Part shown: one piece after another, positions 19,414-28,831 of the stretch
Layout: every line of letters starts with the position of its first letter
Numbering within the stretch: position 1 is the first letter of the stretch
Origin: JAHBXL01 sp964409775
Lineage (GTDB): Bacteria > Planctomycetota > Phycisphaerae > Phycisphaerales > UBA1924
Direction of reading: 5' to 3'
Assembly: GCA_964409775.1 (NCBI GenBank)
Contig: CAYPEI010000003.1
Location: 186,001-250,000, forward strand
Length of the DNA: 64,000 nt
Program-made: the position numbers and the translations under genes
The notes under the pieces: model-generated
Told to the model about the DNA's origin: nothing
Databases searched by the model: none
What the model saw: the letters and a program-made list of their open reading frames with translations, nothing else

Positions 19414-19625
19414 GCGGCTTTGGCCTGAGAAGGCGGGGTGTTTGCCGCGGCGGGCGTCGCTGCCGCGCCGTCCTTTGCTGATGGCGCCGACTGCTTGTCC
19501 GGGACCCGGATCGTTGCGCCGCAGCCCTTGCAGCGGACGTTCTTTCCCCGTGAACTCGTCGGGACGGCGAGAACGCGCCGGCAGGACAGACTGGGGCACA
19601 TGATGCGAATCTGCTCGCCTGGCAT
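19410..19625 (-). CDS. Small zinc-ribbon protein
   Basis: 71 residues. Two Cys pairs form a probable zinc ribbon: MCPSLSCRRVLAVP and NVRCKGCGATIRVPD, followed by an Ala/Ser/Pro-rich tail. This layout (CPxxxCxRxLxVP...RGKxVRCxxCGxxxRVP) is common in planctomycete proteins as a stand-alone or N-terminal domain, of unknown function. Its TAG stop shares the palindrome CTAG with the stop of the convergent DUF255 gene. The conserved Cys spacing supports that it is real. Confidence 0.75.
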   Translation of the reverse strand: MPGEQIRIMCPSLSCRRVLAVPTSSRGKNVRCKGCGATIRVPDKQSAPSAKDGAAATPAAANTPPSQAKAA

Positions 19626-19798
19626 GGGTGGTACCTCTAGGACCTCTCCCGTTATCGACCAAAGCCTCCCGCGCCTTCACCCCGGGTTCCGCGCGGGTTG
19701 CTCGGGCGCGGCCGCCCCGGGTCGCCAGCGTCCGCTAACCTACCCGGCACCACCAGATGCCCGCCGGAGCGGGATGCCACAGCCGGGGAACGGGACCG

Positions 19799-21160
19799 AT
19801 GATGACCGCCGCGAACACTCAACCTGCGCATGCCTGCACCGCCGTCGTCGGCCTCCAATGGGGCGATGAAGGCAAGGGCAAGATCGTCGACCTTCTTGCC
19901 CCATCGTTCGACGCGATCGTGCGATACAACGGCGGTGCGAACGCCGGACACTCGGTGGTGGTTGGTGGAACGCGGTACGCGCTCCACCTGGTGCCTTCGG
20001 GGATTCTCTACCCCGGTAAGCAATCGATCATCGGCAACGGCGTCGTTGTTGATCCCGAAGTGCTGATCCGCGAACTCGACGGCCTGGCTGCCAAGGGCGT
20101 CGATGTTTCAGGGCTCGTTCTCTCAGACCGCGCACACGTGGTGATGCCCTACCACAAGGCCGAAGACGAACTGCGAGAGAAGTTGCTCTCCCAAGCCGGC
20201 AACGTTCCGACAGGCGGCGAGGCAGGCGCCCCGGAGGGGGCGAGCCAGGCGATCGGAACAACCAAGCGCGGCATCGGTCCCTGCTACGCCGACAAGGCGC
20301 ATCGCGCGACCGCGGTGCGGGTCGAGGACCTTCTCCGGCCCGAGATCCTCAAGCGCCGGCTGCGCCACATCTGCGCTCTGAAGAACGCATACCTCAACGC
20401 GATGGGCGGGGAGAAGACCTATACGCCCGAGGAGTTGATTGCCTGGGCCGAGCCGATGGGCCGACGGCTCGCCGGATTGATCAAGGACACCACCTATCTG
20501 CTTCACGATCTGCTCGGCGCGGGAAAGCGGGTGCTGTTCGAGGGCGCCAACGCGGCATTGCTTGATGTTGACCACGGCACCCACCCGTTTGTGACGTCCT
20601 CGTCCACGACCGTTCTGGGCATTCCGTCCGGGACAGGTGTGCCCGGCTCGCGAATCGGCAACGTCATCGGCGTTGTGAAGGCCTATTCGACCCGCGTCGG
20701 CAACGGCCCCATGCTGACGGAGCAGGTCAACCCGATTGGCGACCGAATCCGCGAGCGGGGGCGGGAATACGGCACAACCACCGGACGCCCGCGGCGGGTG
20801 GGTTGGCTCGACCTTGTCGCCGTCCGCTACTCGGCGATGCTCAACGGCGTGTCGTCGCTCGCGGTCATGCTGCTGGATGTGCTTTCGGGGATTGACGAAC
20901 TCCGTGTGTGCACGTCCTACCGGCTGGCGAGCGGAACTGTCACCGGCCGGTTTCCGCCCGATGCCGACATTCTGAACGCCGCCGAGCCTGTGTATGAATC
21001 GGTGCCGGGGTTCTCCGAGGATGTCACGGCCATCCGTGCCCGGGCGCAGTTGCCCGCAAACGCCCGGCGATACCTGGATCTCATTGAGCGGTTTGTCGGC
21101 GTTCCGATTTCACACGTCAGCGTCGGGCCGGATCGGGTGCAGACCATCATCGGTCACTGA
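19799..21160 (+). CDS. purA: Adenylosuccinate synthetase
   Basis: GTP-dependent synthesis of adenylosuccinate from IMP and aspartate, the first step to AMP. 453 residues with the N-terminal P-loop GLQWGDEGKGKIVDLL, YNGGANAGHSVVV, the TKRGIGPCYADKAHR IMP-binding loop, LFEGANAALLDVDHGTHPFVTSS and the late TTTGRPRRVGWLDLVAVRY. A 12-residue insertion (GNVPTGGEAGAP) precedes the TTKRGIGP motif. ATG 19799 (next codon also ATG) is chosen after GGGGAACGG; an in-frame ATG at 19757 would add 14 residues and lies about 15 bases after a TAACCT, so the true start is open. purL at the window start serves the same pathway. Confidence 0.93.
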   Translation: MMTAANTQPAHACTAVVGLQWGDEGKGKIVDLLAPSFDAIVRYNGGANAGHSVVVGGTRYALHLVPSGILYPGKQSIIGNGVVVDPEVLIRELDGLAAKGVDVSGLVLSDRAHVVMPYHKAEDELREKLLSQAGNVPTGGEAGAPEGASQAIGTTKRGIGPCYADKAHRATAVRVEDLLRPEILKRRLRHICALKNAYLNAMGGEKTYTPEELIAWAEPMGRRLAGLIKDTTYLLHDLLGAGKRVLFEGANAALLDVDHGTHPFVTSSSTTVLGIPSGTGVPGSRIGNVIGVVKAYSTRVGNGPMLTEQVNPIGDRIRERGREYGTTTGRPRRVGWLDLVAVRYSAMLNGVSSLAVMLLDVLSGIDELRVCTSYRLASGTVTGRFPPDADILNAAEPVYESVPGFSEDVTAIRARAQLPANARRYLDLIERFVGVPISHVSVGPDRVQTIIGH

Positions 21161-21293
21161 GCCAGCGAGCCGAGCCGCGTCTGTGCCCAGAAATGAGAAG
21201 GGGTGAAGGCCGAATAACTCCCGCGGCGAACCCGGCCACAGCGCCTGCGTACGTTGGGAGGCCCCGAACCGCCGGGCGGGCAGCGATCGGCGC

Positions 21294-21299
21294 TACGAT
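21294..21299 (+). promoter_or_regulatory. Putative -10 element of uppS
   Basis: TACGAT lies 20 bases before the ATG at 21320, giving a short leader of about 14 bases without a clear Shine-Dalgarno. Confidence 0.3.
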
Positions 21300-21319
21300 G
21301 CGCCGACTTCCAGCACCCC

Positions 21320-22213
21320 ATGACGAACTCCGTCGCCATTCCCCCGGTCCAGCAGGCCCAGGCGGGCGTTTCAGCCAGCCCTTTCGCCTCCGATCCCGCG
21401 GCCATCGAAGTGGTTCGTCGGATGCGGGAACGCTCACCCAAGGCCGATCCGCTGGCGAGGCTGCCCGATGTCCACCCGTCGCGGATTCCGCGGCACGTCG
21501 CGATCATCATGGACGGCAATGGCCGCTGGGCCAACCAACGGGGATTTCCTCGTGTGTTCGGCCATCGCAACGGCGCGGCGGCAGTTCGCACGGTGCTTGA
21601 AGAGTGCGGAAAACTCGGCATCGAGGTGCTCACGCTGTACTCCTTTTCGATGGAGAACTGGAAGCGTCCGGCCGCGGAGGTCCAGGCTCTGCTCGATCTG
21701 TACACCGCCTACCTCGATGGCGAACTGGACCGCCTCATGCGGGAGAACATCCGGTTCCGGCAGTTGGGGCGGCGCGAAGGGCTCCCGGAAGCGGTGCTGC
21801 GGACCGTCGATCGCATCGCCGAGCAGACGTCCCGGAACACGGGTGCCACGCTCTGCCTTGCAGTGAACTACGGATCTCGGGCGGAGATCACCGACGCGTG
21901 CCGGGCGATCGCGGCGGAGGTCGCCGCCGGCCGCCGAAAACTGGAGGAGATCACGCCCGAGTGCGTTTCATCGCACCTGTACACCGCCGGCCTGCCCGAT
22001 CCGGATCTCCTGATCCGCACGGCCGGTGAGATGCGGGTGAGCAACTACCTGCTCTGGCAGATCTCCTACGCCGAACTGCACGTCACCCCGGTTCTCTGGC
22101 CCGACTTCGCCGTCGCCGACCTTCACGCCGCCATCCGTGACTTTGCGGGCAGATCGAGGAGATTCGGCGGGTTGGAAGAGGCATCCGACTCTGCGGCGGC
22201 AGGCGTGGTCTGA
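21320..22213 (+). CDS. uppS: Undecaprenyl pyrophosphate synthase (cis-prenyltransferase)
   Basis: Makes the C55 lipid carrier for peptidoglycan and glycan synthesis. 297 residues, with a 55-residue N-terminal extension absent from E. coli UppS. The core has HVAIIMDGNGRWANQRG with the catalytic Asp, FGHRNGAAAVR, LYSFSMENWKRP, LCLAVNYGSRAEI, and PDPDLLIRTAGEMRVSNYLL with the RTxGExRxSNF-type motif. WQISYAELHVTPVLWPDF closes the family signature. It stands 35 bases before cdsA, as in many bacteria. Confidence 0.95.
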   Translation: MTNSVAIPPVQQAQAGVSASPFASDPAAIEVVRRMRERSPKADPLARLPDVHPSRIPRHVAIIMDGNGRWANQRGFPRVFGHRNGAAAVRTVLEECGKLGIEVLTLYSFSMENWKRPAAEVQALLDLYTAYLDGELDRLMRENIRFRQLGRREGLPEAVLRTVDRIAEQTSRNTGATLCLAVNYGSRAEITDACRAIAAEVAAGRRKLEEITPECVSSHLYTAGLPDPDLLIRTAGEMRVSNYLLWQISYAELHVTPVLWPDFAVADLHAAIRDFAGRSRRFGGLEEASDSAAAGVV

Positions 22214-22235
22214 GTCTGGCCGACGGGCGATCGGC

Positions 22236-22241
22236 TAACCT
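22236..22241 (+). promoter_or_regulatory. Putative -10 element of cdsA (leaderless)
   Basis: TAACCT ends 7 bases before the GTG at 22249. The uppS stop is only 35 bases upstream, so cdsA may be read both from here and from uppS. Confidence 0.35.
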
Positions 22242-22248
22242 TCGCACC

Positions 22249-23157
22249 GTGCTCCGACACCGCCTGCTCCTGGGTCCGCTGTTCATCGCCGCCCTCATCG
22301 GGCTGCTGTGGCTCGACGAGTGGATCGACCGTCAGCCTTGCCCAGCCGGCCTTGGCTGGCTGTGTTCGGACGGGACTGACACGCTCCCTCCGGCGCTGGT
22401 GCTGTTCTTCATCGGGCTCGTCCTCGTGTCGATCGCGGCACGGGAAATGGGGCGGATCTTCCATGCCGGCGGCGTTGCGGCCTCACGACGATGGATGTCT
22501 ATCGCCGCGATCGCCGGGCTGGCAGTCTCGGCCGCCTTGCCAAAGGATCTCTCATCCAACCACTCGGTTGCGATTGTCTCGAGTTGCGGCGCGATGGTTC
22601 TCATCGGGTCCCTGCTCTGGCACATCCGCGCCAGGAATCTCCATGGGGCAACGGCCGCGGCCGGCGCCGCGATGTTCGCCTTTGTCTACCTCGGCCTGAT
22701 GTTCGGCTTCATGCTCGCGATTCGTCGCGAACATTCGGCCTGGCTGCTGCTGTCCATCGTGGCGATCACCAAGTCCTGCGACACCGCCGCCTACTTCACG
22801 GGCAAATCGATCGGCCGCCACAAGTTGATCCTCTGGATCAGTCCGGGGAAGACGTGGGAAGGACTCGCGGGGGGGGTGATCGGCGCCGCGCTGGTGGCGA
22901 TCCTGTGCTCCTGGCTCTTGCGGAACTATGGCGATCCCTCGGGTCCGCTCGCTTCGTCTCCCTGGTGGATGTCGGCAGCCTTTGGGGTCGTCCTGGCCCT
23001 CGCCGGCCAGGCGGGCGACCTGCTGGCGTCGGTGCTGAAGCGAGACGCGGGCATCAAGGACTCCGGGAAGATCCCGGGATTCGGCGGCATTCTCGACATG
23101 ATCGACTCGCTGCTGCTTGTCGCACCGGTCGCCTATTGGCTGATCGGTGTGCTCTAG
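22249..23157 (+). CDS. cdsA: Phosphatidate cytidylyltransferase
   Basis: Inner-membrane enzyme that makes CDP-diacylglycerol from phosphatidate and CTP. 302 residues, about eight membrane segments. The CDP-transferase signature is intact near the C-terminus: ASVLKRDAGIKDSGKIPGFG followed by GILDMIDSLL, where the usual D-R-x-D is D-M-I-D. Upstream motifs KSCDTAAYFTGKSIGRHKL and SPGKTWEGLAGG also match. GTG 22249 is the start. Together with uppS and the VTT protein it forms a lipid-carrier neighbourhood. Confidence 0.93.
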   Translation: MLRHRLLLGPLFIAALIGLLWLDEWIDRQPCPAGLGWLCSDGTDTLPPALVLFFIGLVLVSIAAREMGRIFHAGGVAASRRWMSIAAIAGLAVSAALPKDLSSNHSVAIVSSCGAMVLIGSLLWHIRARNLHGATAAAGAAMFAFVYLGLMFGFMLAIRREHSAWLLLSIVAITKSCDTAAYFTGKSIGRHKLILWISPGKTWEGLAGGVIGAALVAILCSWLLRNYGDPSGPLASSPWWMSAAFGVVLALAGQAGDLLASVLKRDAGIKDSGKIPGFGGILDMIDSLLLVAPVAYWLIGVL

Positions 23158-23341
23158 CACGAACAGTCTGCGACCGGCCGGTTGGAAATCGCGGCGGCGG
23201 GCACGACTTTGCGGCTGTTTCAGAGGGCTCGATCGCATTCCGGCTTTGAACTCTCGACCGCCCCATGCCAACGGCCGATGCGCGGTGTATACTTGGGTCG
23301 TTCGGCCGGTGTGACATTCCGCGTTCCTTCGGGGCGACTGC

Positions 23342-24142
23342 ATGAGCCTTACCAAGCAGCTCCTTGACCTATTCCGTGTTGACAAACAGCTCCGTGGCCT
23401 GAGGCATCGCCTCGAGGCAGCGGAGCGTTTTCTTTCCCAGCAGCAATCACAACTCGCCGAACTGGAGCGAACCCGGACAGACCTCACCGGTCAGATTCGG
23501 CAACTCCGTGCCGCGGCGGCGAATGACGAGGGCGAGGCTCAGCGCCTCGAGGCCCGCATGGCCGCGATTCGCGAGCAGATGAACCAGACCAAGACGGCCA
23601 AGGAGTACCAGGCTCTGGTGACCGAGGTCAACACGTTCAAAGCCCAGAAGTCCGAGTGTGAAGAGCGGGCCATCGAGGCCATGGGCCGAGTTGAGCAATC
23701 CGAAGCGAAACTCAAGGAAACCCAGGCCCAGTTCGACGAGCGCACCCGGATCGTCGACAAGGCGACGAAGGACCGCGACGAGCGGGCGGTCGAGATCAAG
23801 GATCGTGTCGCCGAGTTGTCGGCCCAGCGGCAGGATCTTGCCAAGGCCATCCCCGCTTCCAGCCTCAACGAGTTCGAGCAGCTGGTGAAGGCCCGTGGCG
23901 ATGAAGCCATGGCGCACATCGAGATGATCGACCGTCGTGCCCACGAAGGCTCCTGCTCCGCGTGCATGATGGCGATTCCGGTCGAGTCACTCAGTGCGCT
24001 GATGACCGGCAAACTCACCCGGTGTCCCTCCTGCCGGTGCTACCTCTACATCGAGGAGAGCATCATGAACCAGCCGGAGGAGCCTCGCAAGCGCAAGACA
24101 TCGAAGAAGAAGGAAGCCAAGGAAGAGGTCGCGAAGACCTGA
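23342..24142 (+). CDS. Coiled-coil C4 zinc-ribbon protein (CT398/DUF164-like)
   Basis: 266 residues. Residues about 10-190 are heptad-rich and should form a long antiparallel coiled-coil hairpin, with the conserved turn MNQTKTAKEYQALVTEVN. A C4 zinc ribbon follows: C-S-A-C near residue 203 and C-P-S-C near 227 (EGSCSACMMAI, LTRCPSCRCYLY). The tail is Lys/Glu-rich. Length and layout match the zf-RING_7 / CT398 family, whose precise role is unsettled. A TATACT at 23288-23293 could be its -10 element, giving a leader of about 40 bases. Confidence 0.87.
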   Translation: MSLTKQLLDLFRVDKQLRGLRHRLEAAERFLSQQQSQLAELERTRTDLTGQIRQLRAAAANDEGEAQRLEARMAAIREQMNQTKTAKEYQALVTEVNTFKAQKSECEERAIEAMGRVEQSEAKLKETQAQFDERTRIVDKATKDRDERAVEIKDRVAELSAQRQDLAKAIPASSLNEFEQLVKARGDEAMAHIEMIDRRAHEGSCSACMMAIPVESLSALMTGKLTRCPSCRCYLYIEESIMNQPEEPRKRKTSKKKEAKEEVAKT

Positions 24143-24174
24143 ACTCCGGGGCGCCGCTGACTGTCCATTTCCGC

Positions 24175-24180
24175 TACGCT
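24175..24180 (+). promoter_or_regulatory. Putative -10 element of the GT39 gene (leaderless)
   Basis: TACGCT ends 7 bases before the ATG at 24188; no Shine-Dalgarno is present. Confidence 0.45.
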
Positions 24181-24187
24181 CAACCTC

Positions 24188-25666
24188 ATGCGGAGCGCAA
24201 CGCTTGAGCATGGGTGGGCACGTTCACGTCACGCGCTGATCCCCGCCGCGGTTGCGCTGTCGCTGTGCGTTCCCGGGTTGCGGCAGGGCGCGCTCGCGAC
24301 GGACACCGCCTGGTACACGGCGATTGCGGTTCAATCCTGGCAGAACGCCATCAAGGACGGCCCTGGATCGTTGTGGTCGCTTCTGGGCGTGGCGGGCCGG
24401 CACTACTTCAACAAGCCCCCGCTCGGATTCTGGCTGAATGGTGCGCCGATCGCCCTGCTCGGCCCATCAACAGCCGCGGCCAGGCTTGGTAGCGTGCTGG
24501 CCTGCGTGCTGTGTGTGCTGGCCGCTGCGCGGCTTGGGAGGCTACTCGGCGATCGCGCCGTCGGACTCGCCTCCGGGATGGTTCTGGCGCTCACCTGGGA
24601 GTTTGTTCGCCACAGCCACGCGTTTTCTCTCGATCTGTGGATGACGCTCTTCCTGACGCTCGCGGCGTGCTCGGTCGCGTCCGCCGTGCGGAGCAACTCC
24701 GCCGCCCGTGTTGCGTTTGCGGGTCTCTGGATCGGTCTAGCGCTGATGGTCAAGCCGCTTGTGCCGCTGCTGGCCCTCCCGCTGCTGGGCTTGTGGCTCG
24801 TGTCCCAAGGTCGCGCTCGATGGCTGCGCTGGCTGCTTGTTGCCGGGCTTCTAGCCATGTTCGTCGCGGCGCCGTGGCACGTGTCGATGCGGCTCCAGCA
24901 CGGCGCCGAGTTCACCAATCAGTACTTCGGCCGCGAGGTGCTGGAGCGAGCGGCCGCCGGCCCTGTTGCGGACTTCAACAAGGGCAGCGAGAGCCCGACT
25001 TACTACCTCGGCGTGCTGCTCAGTTCCTACTGGCCGTGGTTGCTGACGCTCGCGGTCGCGGGCGTGTCGCTGTGCCTGGATCGTGGGCGTGGTCGACATC
25101 GAGCGGCATTGCTGCTGGCGCTCGCGTGGAGTGCGGGGTGGCTGGTGCTCTTGTCGGTATTCCCGGATAAGCGCCCGCGATACCTGCTGGTGATCTACCC
25201 GGTCGCGGCCGTGGCGAGCGCGCTCGTGCTCGTTCGCGTCGCACCGCCTCGCATCCGAGAACTCTGGCGTGTGGTGAGCATATGGGCGCTCCCGGTGTGC
25301 GCGGCCGCAGCGGTCGTGGTCAGTTGCTTGCCCGTGCAGATCCACCGCAAGGAGCCGCCGCAGTGGGAAAGGCTCTACGCATGGATTCGCGTGGAGGGTT
25401 CACCGACCATCTATGCGGGCGGTCTGGCGCCTCAACGATCCGCGCAGGTGTACTTGGCGACGGGGGCATGGCCCGCACCGACGCGAACGGTCGCGGGAGA
25501 GCGGATCGCTGATCCGCCTGCAGGGGCCTTTGTTCTCTATCACCGGCGAGACGGTCTCGCGCCGGGACGCAATGAGACGGTGGTGTTTTCCGAGGGTGAT
25601 CTCATCGTCACGCGTTTGAACGATGGCGCGTGGGCGCCCATGCCGATGTCGGATCCGGGTGAATAG
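24188..25666 (+). CDS. GT39/ArnT-like polytopic glycosyltransferase
   Basis: 492 residues with about eleven membrane segments. The first periplasmic loop carries the acidic residues DTAWYTAIAVQSW and the HYFNKPPLGFWLNG motif typical of the PMT_2/ArnT superfamily (K-P-P-L in the second motif). A short soluble C-terminal part follows. Such GT-C enzymes move a sugar from a polyprenyl-phosphate donor to lipid A, protein or glycan on the periplasmic side; donor and acceptor are unknown. It lies between the zinc-ribbon gene and convergent ruvB and seems monocistronic. Confidence 0.85.
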   Translation: MRSATLEHGWARSRHALIPAAVALSLCVPGLRQGALATDTAWYTAIAVQSWQNAIKDGPGSLWSLLGVAGRHYFNKPPLGFWLNGAPIALLGPSTAAARLGSVLACVLCVLAAARLGRLLGDRAVGLASGMVLALTWEFVRHSHAFSLDLWMTLFLTLAACSVASAVRSNSAARVAFAGLWIGLALMVKPLVPLLALPLLGLWLVSQGRARWLRWLLVAGLLAMFVAAPWHVSMRLQHGAEFTNQYFGREVLERAAAGPVADFNKGSESPTYYLGVLLSSYWPWLLTLAVAGVSLCLDRGRGRHRAALLLALAWSAGWLVLLSVFPDKRPRYLLVIYPVAAVASALVLVRVAPPRIRELWRVVSIWALPVCAAAAVVVSCLPVQIHRKEPPQWERLYAWIRVEGSPTIYAGGLAPQRSAQVYLATGAWPAPTRTVAGERIADPPAGAFVLYHRRDGLAPGRNETVVFSEGDLIVTRLNDGAWAPMPMSDPGE

Positions 25667-25714
25667 CCGCTGGGATCGCCCAGTCTGTGACGGGGAGCTT
25701 TGGAGAGGAGGTGC

Positions 25715-26785
25715 TCAGGCTTCAAACAACGCAGTGTCCGAGATCGACCGTCCCGCGCCGGGCAAGCCGATGTGTGAAGCGCCTGCCGGCGTCAGCATCC
25801 GGCCGCGGCGTGTCCGCGCCAGGAATCCGATCTGGAGCAAGTACGGCTCGACGACGTCCTCGAGCGTGCCAGCATCCTGGTTCAGGGTCGCCGCCACCGC
25901 TTCCAGCCCGACCGGGCCGCCGTCGTACACCCTGGCGATTACCCGGAGGTAGGCACGGTCAAGTTCATCTAGGCCCAGTTCATCAACGCCCTCAAGAGCA
26001 AGCGAGTCGGTCACCATCGGGCAGGTCAGCACACCGTCACCGCGGACCTGCGAAAAGTCTCGAACGCGGCGGAGCAGCCGGTTGGCGATCCGCGGCGTGC
26101 CGCGAGATCTGGCAGCAATCCGCGCCAATGCGCCGGGCTCTCCCGCGCTGGGTCGACCGTTCGCCGAAGGCTCGTCGGTTTTCACCCCAAGCAGTTCGCA
26201 CGACCTGCGGAGAATGGTCAGCAGTTCCTCCGCGGAGTAATAGCGAAGATTGTGGGCGATTCCAAAGCGACTCCGCAGCGGCGCCGACACCAGCCCGGCG
26301 CGGGTGGTTGCACCGATGAGCGTGAACGGCTTGATGTTGATCTGTACCGTCTGCGCGTTCAGACCGCTTTCCATGCGGACGTCGATCCGGAAGTCCTCCA
26401 TGGCCGGATAGATGAACTCTTCGACCGCGATCGGCAGCCGATGGATCTCGTCGATGAAGAGCACGTCGCCGTGCTCCAGCCGGGTCAGCGCGCCGACCAG
26501 ATCGGTCGGTCGGGTCAAGGCAGGTCCGCTGGTGACGTGAACCTTGCTGCCCATCTCTTCCGCGATGACGTGTGCGAGCGTGGTCTTTCCCAAGCCCGGC
26601 GGTCCGTGGAGCAGCACGTGCTCCATGGGTTCTCCACGGGCCTTGACGGCGCGGATCGCGATGTCCAGCCGCTCGATCAGTTCCGGCTGGCCGATGTACT
26701 CCGACATCCGTTTCGGACGGAGAGACCAGTTCCGCTCCTCGGCGAGCGGCTCGGCAACCGGAGAGACCAAGCGTTCAACGGCCAT
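25715..26785 (-). CDS. ruvB: Holliday junction branch-migration helicase RuvB
   Basis: AAA+ motor of the RuvAB complex. 356 residues: Walker A GPPGLGKTT at 61-69, Walker B VLFIDEIHRL, sensor 1 in LIGATTRAGLVSAPLRSRFG with the arginine finger, sensor 2 SRGTPRIANRLLRRVRDF, and a C-terminal winged helix (LGLDELDRAYLRVI, EPYLLQIGFLARTRRGRMLT). The start at 26785 is set by TAAACT five bases upstream and by family length; a longer in-frame start at 26875 would overlap the peptidase gene. ruvA and ruvC are not adjacent. Confidence 0.96.
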   Translation of the reverse strand: MAVERLVSPVAEPLAEERNWSLRPKRMSEYIGQPELIERLDIAIRAVKARGEPMEHVLLHGPPGLGKTTLAHVIAEEMGSKVHVTSGPALTRPTDLVGALTRLEHGDVLFIDEIHRLPIAVEEFIYPAMEDFRIDVRMESGLNAQTVQINIKPFTLIGATTRAGLVSAPLRSRFGIAHNLRYYSAEELLTILRRSCELLGVKTDEPSANGRPSAGEPGALARIAARSRGTPRIANRLLRRVRDFSQVRGDGVLTCPMVTDSLALEGVDELGLDELDRAYLRVIARVYDGGPVGLEAVAATLNQDAGTLEDVVEPYLLQIGFLARTRRGRMLTPAGASHIGLPGAGRSISDTALFEA

Positions 26786-26790
26786 GCCGG

Positions 26791-26796
26791 AGTTTA
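26791..26796 (-). promoter_or_regulatory. Putative -10 element of ruvB (leaderless)
   Basis: TAAACT on the minus strand ends 5 bases before the ruvB ATG. No Shine-Dalgarno is present. Confidence 0.45.
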
Positions 26797-26840
26797 GCGG
26801 TGAATGCACTCCCGGATGAACCTGCCGGCAGGCCTCCGGG

Positions 26841-28679
26841 TCAGGGGTTGACCGCCCGATCCGGGCGCTGCCCACCAGAGTCCGCGGGGCCGCGGCGAGC
26901 GGGACGTCGTGGTTCCGCTTCCGTTGCCGGCTTCACTTCCCACCGTGGCAGCATCTCGTCTGCGCAGGCAAGGTTGTACGCGGTGATCGCCGCGCACGTG
27001 GCCGATTGCTTCAAGTACTCGGGGATCGCCAGGTCAATCTTGTCAAACTGCGTGTGCCAGCCGCGGCCGTACTCCGCCCGGCCGATCTCGTCCCAAAAGA
27101 ACCCGGGCACGCCCTTACGCACAAAACTGGCGTGGTCGGAACCGCCGCTCTGCTGGAAGTCCTCGCCGCCCGGACGGATGTTCACGTTCAGCGGCTTTCC
27201 GTCGACCGAGTCGAAGAACTTGCCGTTCACCGGAGCGGTCGCGGCGGCGAGCATCGGCGCCATGGCGTCGGTGCATCCCAGTCCGCCCTCGTAGTTTGTG
27301 CCGCCGTCGTCGACAAACACGGCGGAGATCTTCGGCAACTGGTCCGCGATTCGATCGACGTAGGACGCAGAGCCCAGCAGGCCCTGCTCCTCGCCCGTCC
27401 ACAGGATGAACCGGATGGTCCTCCGTGGCTTCACCCCCGCGGCCATCAACAGCCGCGCCGCTTCCAGGGTGACGCTCGAACCGGTCCCGTTGTCGGTGGC
27501 GCCCTGCGATCCCGGACCATTCCAAGAGTCCATGTGCGCAGAGACGATCACCACTTCATCCGCCTTGTCGGTGCCCGGGATCTCGCCGATCGTGTTGTAA
27601 ACCGGGATCGGCCCGGGCGTCAGCGTGTGCTTGAGGTCGAACTCCAGCACGACCTCGTCCCCATCGGTCATCCGCGAGTTGATGTAGTCGTAGTCCGGCA
27701 GGGCGACGCTCACCTCGATTTCGCGCGGGGCGTCCCCGGCCTTGGTCTCTCGCCAGCGACGGACGCTCGTGGTCCAAACGCGGTCGTCTCTCGACGACGA
27801 GACGAAGCCCAGAATCCCGGCGTCGAGATATGGTCGCAGTTCCTCCCGCAACGCGTCGAAGCGAGAGCGGTCTTCCTCACGCCGCGCGAGCGCGGCATCG
27901 GTCTCCAACTTGTTCCGCTCGGCGTGCATTGCCAGCACCCGGTCACTCATCGAGTAGCCGACACCGCGCATGTCGGTTCGGCCGGGTGTCAGCACCGCCT
28001 TCCGCATCACCCATGCCCCCTTGAGGTGTTCCTTGACGCTCTCGAACTCCTCTGGAGTTTCAGGCATTCGTACAACCGGGCCGCGAACCGGTCCGTCGGT
28101 TCCGTGCACCCAGGCCAGGGTCGTGAACTGCAGGTCGCGGACTTTGACCAACTCCGTCTCGGCCTTCGCCTGGGGATCGCTTGGCTCTGCACCCGACTCT
28201 CCGCGTCCTGCCCTCTTCGGACGTGCGAGCAGCACCGCACCTGTCGACGGTCCGCGGTCAAAGCGAGTCTCAATCTCTCCCCACTTGTCCAGTTGGACAT
28301 TCGACAGGCCCCATCCGCGGAACTGCGCGGCCGCCCACCGATTCGCCTCCTCGGCGTTGCTCGAACCCGTGAGTCGCGGCCCGATCGACTGCGTCAGGTG
28401 TGTCAGGTGGTCCATCACGCGGTTTCGGTTGATCCCTTCATCGAGGATTCTCGCGATTGTCGCCTCATCTCCCATCCGGATCGACGGTACCGCAGCCCGC
28501 TCGCCGTTGATCACGGCAAATCGCTCATCGTGCGATGTCGCATCAGGTGCCGCAACGGCTTGGCGCTCACTCACCGCTCCGGACTGACAGCCGGTGAGAG
28601 CGGCTGCGAGCAACATCGTCGCGCCCGCCGCGGCGGCCGGGCAAACTGAAAACGCCGACGACTTTATGGTCTGCCTCAT
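26841..28679 (-). CDS. M28-family zinc metallopeptidase, lipoprotein
   Basis: 612 residues. The N-terminus has a type II signal peptide with lipobox AALTGC, so the protein should be anchored in an envelope membrane after Lgt modification. The M28 peptidase domain (about residues 370-590) shows the two-zinc site: HMDSWNGPGSQGATDNGTGS, catalytic and bridging Glu in WTGEEQGLLGS, VDDGGTNYEG and the last His in RGWHTQFDKIDL. A PA-like insert of about 200 residues lies before it. Aminopeptidase or carboxypeptidase activity is inferred. ATG 28679 has GGGAG upstream. It ends 55 bases before the ruvB start. Confidence 0.9.
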   Translation of the reverse strand: MRQTIKSSAFSVCPAAAAGATMLLAAALTGCQSGAVSERQAVAAPDATSHDERFAVINGERAAVPSIRMGDEATIARILDEGINRNRVMDHLTHLTQSIGPRLTGSSNAEEANRWAAAQFRGWGLSNVQLDKWGEIETRFDRGPSTGAVLLARPKRAGRGESGAEPSDPQAKAETELVKVRDLQFTTLAWVHGTDGPVRGPVVRMPETPEEFESVKEHLKGAWVMRKAVLTPGRTDMRGVGYSMSDRVLAMHAERNKLETDAALARREEDRSRFDALREELRPYLDAGILGFVSSSRDDRVWTTSVRRWRETKAGDAPREIEVSVALPDYDYINSRMTDGDEVVLEFDLKHTLTPGPIPVYNTIGEIPGTDKADEVVIVSAHMDSWNGPGSQGATDNGTGSSVTLEAARLLMAAGVKPRRTIRFILWTGEEQGLLGSASYVDRIADQLPKISAVFVDDGGTNYEGGLGCTDAMAPMLAAATAPVNGKFFDSVDGKPLNVNIRPGGEDFQQSGGSDHASFVRKGVPGFFWDEIGRAEYGRGWHTQFDKIDLAIPEYLKQSATCAAITAYNLACADEMLPRWEVKPATEAEPRRPARRGPADSGGQRPDRAVNP

Positions 28680-28831
28680 GCGATGGAACTCCCGAAAAAG
28701 AACGATGGCACGCACCCGGGCTCAGATGGAGGGAACAGCCCGGCACGATACCGACTTTCTGCCCTGGAGTCCCAACCGGTAGCGACGGCCGTACTGAAGG
28801 CAGCCGGAACGGGCCTGAACTGAACCCTTGG